Below are positions 8,731 through 17,417 of a stretch of DNA of 64,000 bases, piece after piece. Both the position numbers and the translations under genes were made by a program. The notes beneath the pieces were generated by a model. It was given only the letters and a program-made list of their open reading frames with translations, was not told the origin of the DNA and did not search any database. This stretch comes from Spirochaeta lutea. GTDB lineage: Bacteria > Spirochaetota > Spirochaetia > DSM-27196 > Salinispiraceae. The stretch is from the NCBI RefSeq assembly GCF_000758165.1, contig NZ_JNUP01000065.1:23359-87358 (forward strand), given 5' to 3'. Every line of letters starts with the position of its first letter. The first letter of the stretch is position 1.

Positions 8731-9447
8731 TCACCGCTCAAGCGGTCGTTGGGTAGATTTAGTCCGCCGGGTGGCAGCGGTACTGCTGCTTCGGGAAGAG
8801 GAAGTCCCGGAGGACCGGCTTGCGGTTGAGGAGCCTGACCCGGAATTCGATCCCGAGCCGAGGCTTCGGGCGACGCTTACCAAGGCACCGGTGATCTCGG
8901 CGAGGTAGTAGCCCAGGAGAAGCATGAAGAAGCTGCTCACTGCACCGAGGATCAATACCAGCATTCCGTTCAAGAAAGGACTGCTGGTTAATCGCAGACC
9001 GAAGTACATCATGAAGGGGGCCATAGCGGTAATAAGCCCTATGAGCATGGGGGCGAGCCAAATCGCAAAGGTAGTAATAAGACTGACCGCCAGAAGAATG
9101 AACACCACCGTCTCGGTTACGGTCTTCATAAGCAGCACGATAATGGGGGTTGCGCAGTACTCAAGATCCCGGGTTAATCCCAGAATATCCGAGCCCCGGA
9201 CCCACAGCAGATTCAAGAGCAGGTAAAACAGGGCCAGAAATACGATCTGGGTTAGGATGAGAAACACCACAATCTCCACGGGCGGCTCGCTCCCCCGGAT
9301 GGTACTCCAGAGATCCACGGAGTATTTGATTAACGGAATCACCGTCAGCAGACTGAGGATGCGGACCAGCCAGCCGTACCCGCGGTTGAACAACCGTCCG
9401 TCTTGAACGGTGCGCAAGAACGATGTGAACACCAGAATCTTATTCAT
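8731..9447 (-). CDS. Integral membrane protein of unknown function
   Basis: A 238-residue protein with about four to five hydrophobic segments (around residues 28-45, 60-85, 103-125, 130-150, 160-185), followed by a roughly 45-residue Ser/Gly/Arg-rich tail made mostly of SG, SS and SR steps. The tail is low complexity and probably cytoplasmic and disordered. I do not recognise the family. The start follows AAGGAGAAAGGC. A copy of the dispersed repeat ends just upstream, so the transcript leader may contain it. Confidence 0.75.
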   Translation of the reverse strand: MNKILVFTSFLRTVQDGRLFNRGYGWLVRILSLLTVIPLIKYSVDLWSTIRGSEPPVEIVVFLILTQIVFLALFYLLLNLLWVRGSDILGLTRDLEYCATPIIVLLMKTVTETVVFILLAVSLITTFAIWLAPMLIGLITAMAPFMMYFGLRLTSSPFLNGMLVLILGAVSSFFMLLLGYYLAEITGALVSVARSLGSGSNSGSGSSTASRSSGTSSSRSSSTAATRRTKSTQRPLER

Positions 9448-9462
9448 GCCTTTCTCCTTAGG

Positions 9463-9568
9463 TAGTGCGCAAAGGATGGTAAACTACACCGGAAGTAGCG
9501 GTGCTACCAGGGGTTCGGCCCCAGGAGTATTGCCGCCTCGGGGCAATGGTACAATCTTCTGTGCACTA
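9463..9568. repeat. 105-bp dispersed repeat, diverged copy
   Basis: It begins TAGTGCGCAAAGGATGGTAA and ends ACAATCTTCTGTGCACTA, with the inverted TA...TA ends of the family but more interior changes (GGTTCGGCC core). It lies directly upstream of the 8731-9447 gene. The spacer 9569-9750 also holds a perfect 14-bp palindrome, TGGCCGATCGGCCA (9652-9665). Confidence 0.8.
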
Positions 9569-9750
9569 AATTCGTAGTAATAGCAGGCGCATTTGCCTTG
9601 GGAGCTTCTGTCCCCCGGTAAAGTATAGGTGCCCATACCGCATCCCGTAATTGGCCGATCGGCCAGTGGGTGTGGCCAAAAGACCGCCCTTCCCCCTGGA
9701 TGAGGCATTAAAATCCCCGAAGGGAAAATAAAGAGTGATATACTGAGGGT

Positions 9751-10161
9751 ATGAAGGAAACACAGGACGTACAGCAGCCCCTCGTAGAGAACAAATCGGT
9801 CCGGCAGCGCCCCGATGAGGGCTTCCGGCGGTGGTTCATGAACGACTACTTCGATCTTATCGTGTGGTACCGGGATGTCTCGGGTCCGGTGCAGGGGTTT
9901 CAGCTCTGCTACTCCCGCCACCGGGGTGAACGGGCATTTACCTGGCAGAGCGACAGTGCCGCCAGCCATTTTGTCAGTGACGGAACCGACGGCCAGGGAA
10001 TCAGCCGCCTTGCCACGGGTATTCTGACCGGAGATGCCGGGCCGGTTCCACCGAGGGTACTCTCCCGGCTGGAGGCTGAGCAGGGCGATCTGCCCGATGA
10101 GCTCCTGACCCTAATTCTTCAGCATGTAGGTGATTATAACGACCGGCTCTCCCGGAACTGA
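9751..10161 (+). CDS. Conserved hypothetical protein
   Basis: A 136-residue soluble protein with motif FDLIVWYRD (about residues 34-42) and FQLCYSRHRGERAFTW, a pattern I associate with small conserved bacterial proteins of unknown function. A GDAGPVPP segment follows near residue 93. There are no signal peptide or membrane segments. TATACT ends exactly 6 nt before the ATG, the leaderless spacing used by other genes here, although the intervening GAGGGT could also serve as a weak ribosome binding site. It converges on the lipoprotein gene at 10216. Confidence 0.75.
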   Translation: MKETQDVQQPLVENKSVRQRPDEGFRRWFMNDYFDLIVWYRDVSGPVQGFQLCYSRHRGERAFTWQSDSAASHFVSDGTDGQGISRLATGILTGDAGPVPPRVLSRLEAEQGDLPDELLTLILQHVGDYNDRLSRN

Positions 10162-10190
10162 CAGCCAAACCCCGCCCGGGAAGGGGGCTG
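10162..10190. terminator. GC-rich hairpin between convergent genes
   Basis: CAGCC...CCCC pairs with GGGGGGCTG immediately after the stop of the 136-residue gene, followed by GTTTCC. It may end both convergent transcripts; there is no T run. Confidence 0.35.
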
Positions 10191-10215
10191 GTTTCCTCCC
10201 TGACCTCCACGACCC

Positions 10216-11511
10216 CTACTGGCCCGGCAAAAACTCCAGATGCGGCGCAGAAATCAAGAAGCTGCCGGCATCCTCGTTGGGGTAGCTGGTTTCCAAATCC
10301 TCACCCTGGGGATCGTACACCTGCTTGCCAATGGCGGCGGGAATAACCTGAATCCGGAGAACCTCATCATCGCCTGCCACCCCGTAGAGGCTGCCCACCA
10401 GATTTTCTCCTGTCAGCGTAAGCTTGGTCCAGCCCTCGGGCTGGGTGTAGCCCTCCTTGGGGTTGCCCTGCCAGAGGTCAAAGGTTTTGCTGGCGGACCC
10501 GGCGTTGCCCAGGATCTGGAGGGTAATGTACCGGCCGGGGTAGCGGTTTCGGCCGTCCGGGTCCGGGGTAACCACCGGGTCGGGGCGGACGTAGAGGGAA
10601 AACTCGTAAGATCCGCTTTGCAGGGGAAAATCCGCTCTCTTGGCATCATCCACCCGGGTCAGGCCGGTTTCCAGACTGTAGGAGAGATCCGCCGACTGGG
10701 TTTGCACGATCCGGAAGTTGTCAAAGTGCAGATCCAGGTTCGATGCGGTCTGCTCCAGGGAGAGGTAGCGCATGGTACCGGGGCCCAGGGTGACGGTGTT
10801 TGCGGTGTTCCCCGGGTAGAATTGGCCCGCTGTATCAATTGATGGAAATGTCCGGTAGATGGAAAGGTCGCTGTCCGGCTGAACCGAAACGGTAGCGGTG
10901 GGGTTGTAGGTGCCTCCGGGGCTATCCCAGAACCCGAAGCTGTAGCTGAATTGATCCCCGGGAAGCCGCATGGAAAAATGGATGGTGAACTCCCTGGCCG
11001 GGGTCTGGGCCGAGAAGGTGGACAGATGGTCGGCCAGGTCGATGTAGGCGTAACTGTCCTGGGCTGCTGCTGATTTATGGTGGAGTACCTGGCCGCTGAG
11101 CCACCAGAAGCTATCAGTTTCGGGGTTGCCGGCGGTTCCGAATACGAGGTCGGTACCAGGGTCTTCAGTTGACCACTGGACGGGAGGATTGCTGCCGTCC
11201 TCGAAGTCGCCGTTGGCCAGCTGGTTCTTGAGTTCCAGACGGTAGACGGCGCCTGAGGCTTCCGGGGGCGCGGCGAGATTCTGGCCGGTTACATCGTCGA
11301 AGGCCATGAGGGCGCCGGAGGTTCCGGGTGCTGTGGATTCATGAAGAACCCAGGATTCGGTTGAGAGGTTCTGGGATTCCAGGAGGTTCTGTCCCCGGTA
11401 GGCGGAGAAAATATCCAGGGGATCGCCGCAGGTCGTCAGGATCCCTGTTAGAACCGTCAGGATTAAGAGGGGAAGGATGGCTGGCCTTTTCGTATCCTGG
11501 GAATTGTTCAC
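10216..11511 (-). CDS. Lipoprotein, beta-rich, possible carbohydrate-binding type
   Basis: A 431-residue protein with a signal sequence and lipobox LTTC (Cys28). The mature part is rich in Tyr, Ser, Gly and Asp, and contains two jelly-roll-like stretches, for example LANGDFEDG...PVQW (around residue 97) and LDLHFDNFRIVQ (around residue 262). Such N-G-D-F-E and DNFRI patterns are common in carbohydrate-binding and fibronectin-like surface modules, but I cannot assign a family. Translation starts at GTG (11511) with AGGAGCAG upstream. A 7-bp inverted repeat lies just before the gene. Confidence 0.75.
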   Translation of the reverse strand: MNNSQDTKRPAILPLLILTVLTGILTTCGDPLDIFSAYRGQNLLESQNLSTESWVLHESTAPGTSGALMAFDDVTGQNLAAPPEASGAVYRLELKNQLANGDFEDGSNPPVQWSTEDPGTDLVFGTAGNPETDSFWWLSGQVLHHKSAAAQDSYAYIDLADHLSTFSAQTPAREFTIHFSMRLPGDQFSYSFGFWDSPGGTYNPTATVSVQPDSDLSIYRTFPSIDTAGQFYPGNTANTVTLGPGTMRYLSLEQTASNLDLHFDNFRIVQTQSADLSYSLETGLTRVDDAKRADFPLQSGSYEFSLYVRPDPVVTPDPDGRNRYPGRYITLQILGNAGSASKTFDLWQGNPKEGYTQPEGWTKLTLTGENLVGSLYGVAGDDEVLRIQVIPAAIGKQVYDPQGEDLETSYPNEDAGSFLISAPHLEFLPGQ

Positions 11512-11531
11512 CGTACTGCTCCTGGTTCGGG

Positions 11532-11554
11532 ACTAGAATCTTGGGGGTTCTAGT
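11532..11554. repeat. Inverted repeat upstream of the lipoprotein gene
   Basis: ACTAGAA and TTCTAGT arms with a 9-bp loop, about 20 bp before the GTG start; possibly an operator. The remainder of the 11555-11802 spacer shows no gene or recognisable element. Confidence 0.4.
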
Positions 11555-11802
11555 ACCCTTCAAGATAACTATAGCACACCCCATGGGCCCCAGCCACATG
11601 GTACCGGGATTGATTCAGGAGGGTTACTTAGCGCGTACTATCCGTTGTATCCATACAAGACGGGCTGGATTGCGGGGAGTTTGGGGAAGAAAAAAAGCTG
11701 CCTCCCGCGCGCTTCAAGGAGGACCCGATGGTTGAAATCCTAAGAATCGGGTGAATCGCCGCAGGGGCAGCCGTATTACCAACAACGCGATACCGGAGGA
11801 TG

Positions 11803-12279
11803 TTACAGGGCAGCTAGTACATCGCTGCCGTGGGTTTCGGTATTAACCCGGCGCCAGATCTTCTTTATTCGTCCCTGGGGATCAATAAGGAAGCTGGACC
11901 GAATAACGCCCATGGTTTTTTTACCGTACATATTTTTTTCACCCCAGGCTCCGTACCGGGTCATGACCTCTCCTTGAGGGTCGGACAACAGAGTAAAGGG
12001 CAGTTGGTACTTTTCTATGAACCGGCGGTGGCTGGCGGCATCGTCCTTGCTTATGCCCAGGATTACGGTGTCGGTATTTACAAAATCCTGCCAGGTGTCC
12101 CGAAGGCTGCACGCCTCCTTGGTACAACCCGGGGTGTCATCCTTGGGGTAGAAATAGACCAGAACGTGTTTTCCCCGGAGTTGTTCTAGGGTGACCAGCT
12201 GACCGTCTTGGTCTGCCAGGGTAAAATCCGGTGCTGACTGTCCTTCTTCCAGCCGGACAGGTTGGGGGTTTGCACTCAT
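11803..12279 (-). CDS. bcp: Thioredoxin-dependent thiol peroxidase
   Basis: A 158-residue AhpC/TSA-family peroxiredoxin of the BCP/PrxQ type, which reduces hydroperoxides using thioredoxin in the cytoplasm. The active-site segment is FYPKDDTPGCTKEACSLRD, with the peroxidatic Cys48 in PGCTKEAC and a second Cys 5 residues later, the hallmark of the 1-helix PrxQ class. Length and the GVSKD/GISKDD and DPQG motifs fit the family. AAGGAG precedes the ATG by 7 nt. It suits an anaerobe or microaerophile needing peroxide removal. Confidence 0.95.
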   Translation of the reverse strand: MSANPQPVRLEEGQSAPDFTLADQDGQLVTLEQLRGKHVLVYFYPKDDTPGCTKEACSLRDTWQDFVNTDTVILGISKDDAASHRRFIEKYQLPFTLLSDPQGEVMTRYGAWGEKNMYGKKTMGVIRSSFLIDPQGRIKKIWRRVNTETHGSDVLAAL

Positions 12280-12334
12280 GATGCACTCCTTACTAATAAG
12301 TATAGAATAGGCTCGGCCGGTCTGCCATGGGGGC

Positions 12335-13411
12335 TTACCGGCCTTGTAGTTTTTTAAAAAAGTCTTCTAGGTTCTTGCCTGCGTCGGAGGCGGATTTTTG
12401 AAGCCGTTCGCCTAGATCAGCGGCGGCCTTTGCCAGGGGATCCTTGGAGCGGCGTAATTCTTCCTGGTACGCCTTGCTGGATTCCTCAAAGTCTCGACGC
12501 AGCTCTTCAAAGCTCGGCCTGCTGGGCCGACTGGTTTGTTCGCCGGGGTTTGCGGTGTCTTCACCGGCGGTTCGGGAAGCCGAGGCAGTTGAATCCCTTT
12601 GAAAATATTCCCCATCCAAGATGCGCTGGTAGGATCCGGAATCGATCCACGTTTTTAGTTCGGACACCCGGATGACCGGGAAGGGATGGGTTTGGCCGAT
12701 GAGGTTGATGACCTTGTGTATGCTGTCGACCATGGTGCCGGCTGCATCGTAGTCCGCTGCCTGGGCAAGAAATGAGTCGATGTTCATCTGCCCGATCTCG
12801 CTGCCCCCGGCAAGCTTCATGAGTACCCGGTATTGGACATTGGGGTCCTGAACGGTGAGCAGTCCCGCCCGGTCTGCGGTGAGTTCGCTTTTTCGGTCCC
12901 ATTCACGCAGGGCGGCGATGATGGCGTAGAGGGCAAGCTGGCCCACCGGGAGCTGGAGAACCAGGGCGGTGGAATTCACCAGGAGCCAGAGCAGGGTTTT
13001 GTATAGGACATGGTTGCTGGCGATGTGGCCCAGTTCATGGCCGATAATGCACAGTAGTTCCTGGTCGTCCATAGCTTGAACGAGGCTGGAGTTCAGGGTA
13101 ATGAAGGGGCGGTCGACTCCCACTGCACCGGCGTTTAGTACGGGGTTCTGGGTTACATAGACCTCTGGAACGGGGTGGATGTCCAGGGTGCTGCAGGCCT
13201 GGATGGTCAGAGCATGGACCCGGGGAAACTGGTCGGGGCTTACCCGGACAGCTGAGGCTAAAAAGAGCTGACGCAGACTGGATTCTCCGGTCAAGCCGAC
13301 AACAAAGCGGATCACCTCGTTTACTCCCGGTACCGCCCGGAGGGCGTTCAGGGCGGCCCGGTCAGCGGGATGTTCCCAGGTTTTTGGGTCAATGGATGGA
13401 AATTCGTTCAT
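12335..13411 (-). CDS. M48-family zinc metalloprotease
   Basis: A 358-residue peptidase with the HExxH motif in GHELGHIASNH (His137, Glu138, His141) and the downstream Glu in ELTADRAGLL as third zinc ligand. Hydrophobic stretches around residues 150-180 suggest membrane association, as in HtpX/LoiP relatives. The C-terminal third has a Ser/Thr/Pro-rich insert (about 275-300) and then an alanine/lysine coiled-coil tail (SFEELRRDFEES onwards). The frame runs upstream to 13909, but that part is repeat DNA; the ATG at 13411 lies 7 nt after a TACATT -10 box and begins at the family's N-terminus. Confidence 0.85.
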   Translation of the reverse strand: MNEFPSIDPKTWEHPADRAALNALRAVPGVNEVIRFVVGLTGESSLRQLFLASAVRVSPDQFPRVHALTIQACSTLDIHPVPEVYVTQNPVLNAGAVGVDRPFITLNSSLVQAMDDQELLCIIGHELGHIASNHVLYKTLLWLLVNSTALVLQLPVGQLALYAIIAALREWDRKSELTADRAGLLTVQDPNVQYRVLMKLAGGSEIGQMNIDSFLAQAADYDAAGTMVDSIHKVINLIGQTHPFPVIRVSELKTWIDSGSYQRILDGEYFQRDSTASASRTAGEDTANPGEQTSRPSRPSFEELRRDFEESSKAYQEELRRSKDPLAKAAADLGERLQKSASDAGKNLEDFFKKLQGR

Positions 13412-13418
13412 ACCTTTG

Positions 13419-13447
13419 AATGTACTACCTGGAGGGGAGGGGGGCAA
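13419..13447 (-). promoter_or_regulatory. Promoter of the M48 protease gene
   Basis: Minus strand: TTGCCC (13442-13447), 17 bp, TACATT (13419-13424), 7 nt to the ATG at 13411. It supports the shorter start. Confidence 0.5.
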
Positions 13448-13479
13448 AGGGGAATTTCTGGAAATCGGCGGCGGTCCCG

Positions 13480-13915
13480 GGACGGGCGATTCCCGGCGGC
13501 GGGTTGATAGACGGCCGGGCTGGAGCTGTCTACGCAAGTTTGTTATCAGACGGCCGGCTTGGACTGAAAGAGGCACGGGTACCGAGGAGTACCGCCCCGA
13601 CGGCTGGGACGTTCCCCCGGCAGCCAGGTTGGGATGGAAAGAGGCACGGGTACCGAGGAGTACCGCCCCGACGGCCGGCTGGGGCGGTCCCGGCACCGGC
13701 TGGCACGGAATGGTGCGGGGTGTACCGTGGAGTACCGCGCCGGGCGACGGCTGGGAGTAACCAATAGGTGAATGCGGGAGTGATGCAAACGCCGTGCGGT
13801 CCCCGGCGCCGGCTGGGGCGGTCCCGAGGAGACGGTCTCCCGAAGCCGGGGTCCCTGTCAGAAGTCCGGCTGGGGCGCTATCGGCAGGTTTGTTATCAGG
13901 CAGGCGCAACCCCGG
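13480..13915. repeat. GC-rich spacer built from degenerate tandem repeats
   Basis: A 71-bp unit containing GAGGCACGGGTACCGAGGAG occurs at about 13549 and 13620, with a third diverged copy to 13759. The flanking blocks (13505-13545 and 13865-13905) share AAGTTTGTTATCAGAC/AGGTTTGTTATCAGGC. All copies carry CCGGCTGGGGCGGTCCC-like segments. Long open frames on both strands here are products of the GC-rich repeats, not genes. Confidence 0.7.
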
Positions 13916-13977
13916 GTACTGAGGCCATCTACTCCCGGGGTGGAAATTCCCGGCCCTTTAGTACTATGGTTTCGGAT

Positions 13978-14730
13978 ATGAAACAGAAAACATCCATGGC
14001 GGGTACGGCGGTACTATCGGGGCTTCTACTGATTTTGATTTTTTCAGGGTGCTCCGCGGAGCAGGGGGTTGCCCTGGGGGTTACCGGGGATGCCAAGTTG
14101 AACCTTTCCCTGGAGTTACAGCCCTTTTTCGTGGAGTATCTGCGCGATCTGGCTGCGCCAGGCGCCCACGCCGGGGTGGTATTCGACCCCCAGGCGATTC
14201 GGGCCGGCTTCGAGGCCTACCGGGGGGTCCGGGTTCAGGATGTCCGGGTGGAGGATGACCGGCGGCTGACGCTGTCCCTCTCGGTGGTGGATCTGGAGGA
14301 GCTCGCTGGTGATGAGCTCGAGCTTCCCGAGCTTCTGAGCTTTCTCCGGAGCTCCCAGACCCCCGGCTCCCAGGTATCCGGGGTAATCTTCCGGATTGAC
14401 CGCGGGCTCGTACAGGCCCTTCTCGGGGTAACGCCCTTCGCGGATTCCGAATCGATCCGCTACCTGCTGCCCGGGGAGAACCAAATGGTACGGGCAGAGG
14501 ATTATACCAGCGACCTGGTATGGATCTTTGAGGAATACGAGGAAAGCGCGCTGCTGGAACAGGTGCTCGGGGAATCGGCGGTGGTTCTGGAAATCTCCGT
14601 GCCCCGGGATATTACCCGGGTATCCGGCCCGGGGTTGGAGCGTATCGCTCCCCGGCGAGCCCGGTTGCGGCTTCCGGTCATTCCCCTGTTGACCGATGTT
14701 GAGCCAGGGACCTACCGTCTTGAGTTCTGA
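13978..14730 (+). CDS. Lipoprotein of unknown function
   Basis: A 250-residue protein with an N-terminal signal (MAGTAVLSGLLLILI) and lipobox FSGC, Cys25. The mature protein is acidic and rich in Leu, Val and Glu, alternating strand-like segments (VRVEDDRRLTLSLSVVDL); I do not recognise it. An ATG at 13966 is in frame but overlaps a TACTAT -10 box (13962-13967), so the ATG at 13978, 10 nt after that box, is preferred. The frame upstream to 13768 is repeat DNA. The 3' end overlaps the next gene by 35 nt, implying one transcript with the histidine kinase. Confidence 0.75.
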   Translation: MKQKTSMAGTAVLSGLLLILIFSGCSAEQGVALGVTGDAKLNLSLELQPFFVEYLRDLAAPGAHAGVVFDPQAIRAGFEAYRGVRVQDVRVEDDRRLTLSLSVVDLEELAGDELELPELLSFLRSSQTPGSQVSGVIFRIDRGLVQALLGVTPFADSESIRYLLPGENQMVRAEDYTSDLVWIFEEYEESALLEQVLGESAVVLEISVPRDITRVSGPGLERIAPRRARLRLPVIPLLTDVEPGTYRLEF

Positions 14731-16501
14731 CCGAGATCTCTCCCCAAACCGCGAACGCACCCTGGATGAGGGGCTCTCCCGGATGATCCGGCGTTTTGCC
14801 GAGACGGGGGGCTCGGTTGACGGGGAAACTGCGGGACCGCGGCAGGCATTGCTGGGGGCCCTGGAGGATACCGGGCGGCTCTGGGCCGGGACCTGGCGGG
14901 TCATCTGCGTGGAGGACGGTCTGCTGGTTCAGGCCCTGGGGCTGGATGACCGGCGGCCCATCTTGGCTGGGGGGGCTTCGGAGCAGTCCGGGGAAGAATG
15001 TATCCGGGCCATCTGCTGTATCGGGGATAGCGAGACCTCCCCATCCCCGAGCCTGGACGCTGCCCGGCAACGGATCCTTGAACGCTTGGCGGAGGATCCC
15101 GTGGCAATTCTGCCCGATACCGGGACCCTGGTTGTCAAGTTAGGGCGCCGGGATGAGCCTATGGGGTTTTTTATTATAGGGGGATTCGAATGCCTGCCCC
15201 ATCGGGGGGAGCTGCTGCTTCTCCGGATGCTTGGGGAGGTCCTGGGCAGCTTCTTGCAGCGTATCCGGGGTGAATTCGCCGATAGGCAGCACCGGGCCGA
15301 GATCCAGCGGGATTTGGCGCGATGGGCCTGCCTGTACCGGATCGCCGGTCTTGCCCGGGGAGATCTGACCGAGCCCCGGGAGTACTTTACCCGGGCTGCG
15401 GCCCTCATTCGGGATGGTCTGGCGTATCCCGAAGAAAGTCGAGTGACCCTGCGGATCTGGGACATCCTCTGTGTTTCCCGGGGCAGTTTGGTGGATGAAG
15501 CCCGGGAAGACCCAGCGGGTCGGGGTGGCGGAGAGATTGCAATCCCCTTGGGGACCTCGGATGGCGGAGAGGGATTGCTGACGGTGGATCTGCCCCGGGG
15601 ACTTACAACCCACGACCGTCAGTTGGTGGATGCCGCCGGGGCGGAGCTTTCCCTGGTCATCGAAAACTACCGGCTTCACGGCCAGCGGGATCTCATGGAG
15701 ATTCAGCTGCGGCATACCCAAAAGATCGAGGCCTTGGGGCGGTTGAGTGCAGGTCTCGCCCATGAAATGAATACCCCCCTGCAGTATATAAGCGATAACC
15801 TTACCTTTTTATCTGCCTCCTTCAAGCGGGCGGTGGGGTACCTGGCGGAGCTGCGGCGCCAGATGCCGAGCCGGGGCATTCCGGCTGCCCTGAAGGATCA
15901 GATGGAGCTTTCCTACCTTCTCTACGAGGTTCCCCGGGCGATACGCCAGTCCAGAAGCGGGGTTGAGCATCTGAGCTCCCTGGTTTCATCCATGCGGGTG
16001 TTTGCCCATCCCGACTCGCGTTCCACCCGGGAGACGAAGCCCGAGGAGCTGGTGCTGAACGCCCTGAATCTATGCCGGTCCCAGGTTCGCCGGGTTGCCC
16101 GGATTCACCGGCGGATCGTTCCGGGTCTGCCGGCCATTCGGACCCTGGTGGGGGATGTTACCCAGGTTCTGGTGAACCTGTTGATAAATGCTGCCCAGGC
16201 GGTGGAATCACGCAATAAGATTACCGGCAGAACCCGGGGCCTAATCCAGATTACCGTCCGCCGGATTGAGGGGGGGACGGAGTTCAGGATTTCCGATAAC
16301 GGTTCGGGAATCCCTGAAGATCTTCAAGGCAGGCTCTTCGAGCCCTTTGTGACCACCAAAAAACCCGGCAGCGGAACGGGCCAGGGATTGTCCATTGTCC
16401 GGGAGATTGTTGAACATAGGCTGGGGGGTGAACTTTTGTTCTGGTCCCGGCCCGGGGAAGGCTCGGAGTTTGCGGTAATCTTGCCTGATCGGGGGGAATA
16501 A
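14696..16501 (+). CDS. Cytoplasmic sensor histidine kinase
   Basis: A 601-residue kinase without membrane segments. Residues 1-330 form an input region that resembles one or two GAF-type folds. They are followed by a dimerisation helix with the phosphoacceptor in SAGLAHEMNTPLQ (His about 359) and an intact ATPase domain: N box LVNLLINAAQAVES, G1 DNGSGIPEDL, G2 GSGTGQGLSI. The class resembles NtrB/two-component kinases of the HPK4 group. The start at 14696 overlaps the preceding lipoprotein by 35 nt; a TTG at 14721 is an alternative. The receiver-GGDEF gene follows after 40 nt and is the obvious partner. Confidence 0.85.
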   Translation: MLSQGPTVLSSDRDLSPNRERTLDEGLSRMIRRFAETGGSVDGETAGPRQALLGALEDTGRLWAGTWRVICVEDGLLVQALGLDDRRPILAGGASEQSGEECIRAICCIGDSETSPSPSLDAARQRILERLAEDPVAILPDTGTLVVKLGRRDEPMGFFIIGGFECLPHRGELLLLRMLGEVLGSFLQRIRGEFADRQHRAEIQRDLARWACLYRIAGLARGDLTEPREYFTRAAALIRDGLAYPEESRVTLRIWDILCVSRGSLVDEAREDPAGRGGGEIAIPLGTSDGGEGLLTVDLPRGLTTHDRQLVDAAGAELSLVIENYRLHGQRDLMEIQLRHTQKIEALGRLSAGLAHEMNTPLQYISDNLTFLSASFKRAVGYLAELRRQMPSRGIPAALKDQMELSYLLYEVPRAIRQSRSGVEHLSSLVSSMRVFAHPDSRSTRETKPEELVLNALNLCRSQVRRVARIHRRIVPGLPAIRTLVGDVTQVLVNLLINAAQAVESRNKITGRTRGLIQITVRRIEGGTEFRISDNGSGIPEDLQGRLFEPFVTTKKPGSGTGQGLSIVREIVEHRLGGELLFWSRPGEGSEFAVILPDRGE

Positions 16502-16541
16502 GTGTGGAAAATCCGCTGAAATGGGAGTACAGTATAGGGCT

Positions 16542-17417
16542 ATGAATGCCAGAGTGCTGTTCGTAGATGACGATCTGAACCTGTTGGAGAGTTTCTCCAG
16601 GAACCTGGGACGATCTTTTCAAGTCGATACTGCCGAGGGTGCGGATGAGGCGCTCCGGTGTCTGTCCCGGAATGGGGAGTACGCCGTATTGGTGGCGGAT
16701 CAGCGGATGCCCGGGATGGACGGTGTCCGGTTTCTTCAGGAAGCGTCCCAGATTGCCCCCCAAACGGTCCGGCTAATGCTTACCGGGTATGCGGATACCC
16801 ATACAGCCATTGAGGCGATAAATACCAGTCACGTGTACCAGTTTCTCGAAAAACCCTGTCCCCTGGAACGGCTTCAAGCGGTTCTCCAGGAGGCCATCCA
16901 GGTGTACGAAACGAAACGGAACCTGCATCAAGCATCCCTGTCGGACCCCCTGACAGGCTTGTACAACCGGCGGTTTCTGGAACAGCAGATTCACCGCCTG
17001 TTATCCCGGTCGAACCGTACCGGGGAGGGCTTCGGGCTCATTTTTATGGATGTAAATAATTTCAAGCAGATAAACGATACCTTCGGTCATGCCCTGGGCG
17101 ACCTTGTCCTGGCCCGCATGGCGGCGGCCCTTACGGATGAGTGCCGGGAGAGTGATGTGTTGTGCCGCTACGGCGGGGATGAGTTTGTGGTGCTTTTTGA
17201 TTACAGCAGCTCCCGGGGTGCGGAGCAGTTTTCCCTGCGGCTCCAGGAGGCGGTGGGGACGCTGATTATTCCTGAGGTTTCCGGCTGGCGGTGTTCGGTT
17301 TCCGCAGGATGTGCATCCTATCCGGACGACGGCGCAGACTGGGAGGCCCTGATGGATGTGGCTGACCGCCGGATGTACAGTCAGAAAAAATCTATTCTTG
17401 ACCAGACTCCGGGGTAA
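16542..17417 (+). CDS. Receiver-GGDEF response regulator (diguanylate cyclase)
   Basis: A 291-residue two-domain protein. The N-terminal receiver has FVDDD (residues 6-10), the phosphorylated Asp in LVADQRMPGMDG, Thr in LTGYAD and Lys in FLEKP. The C-terminal domain has SLSDPLTGLYNRR and the active-site motif GGDEF (about 226), so it should make cyclic di-GMP when phosphorylated. RESD sits five residues before GGDEF, matching the RxxD inhibitory site for product feedback. An ATG at 16521 is in frame; 16542 matches the receiver's usual start. Its last 26 nt overlap the convergent lipoprotein gene. Confidence 0.9.
   Translation: MNARVLFVDDDLNLLESFSRNLGRSFQVDTAEGADEALRCLSRNGEYAVLVADQRMPGMDGVRFLQEASQIAPQTVRLMLTGYADTHTAIEAINTSHVYQFLEKPCPLERLQAVLQEAIQVYETKRNLHQASLSDPLTGLYNRRFLEQQIHRLLSRSNRTGEGFGLIFMDVNNFKQINDTFGHALGDLVLARMAAALTDECRESDVLCRYGGDEFVVLFDYSSSRGAEQFSLRLQEAVGTLIIPEVSGWRCSVSAGCASYPDDGADWEALMDVADRRMYSQKKSILDQTPG

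Noticed and set aside
13412-13909. N-terminal extension of the M48 protease (about 165 residues)
   Set aside because: It is Pro/Gly/Arg-rich translation of the degenerate tandem repeats; the ATG at 13411 matches the family start and has a promoter just upstream.
13768-13977. N-terminal extension of the lipoprotein at 13978
   Set aside because: Same repeat DNA; it would bury the signal peptide and lipobox inside the protein.
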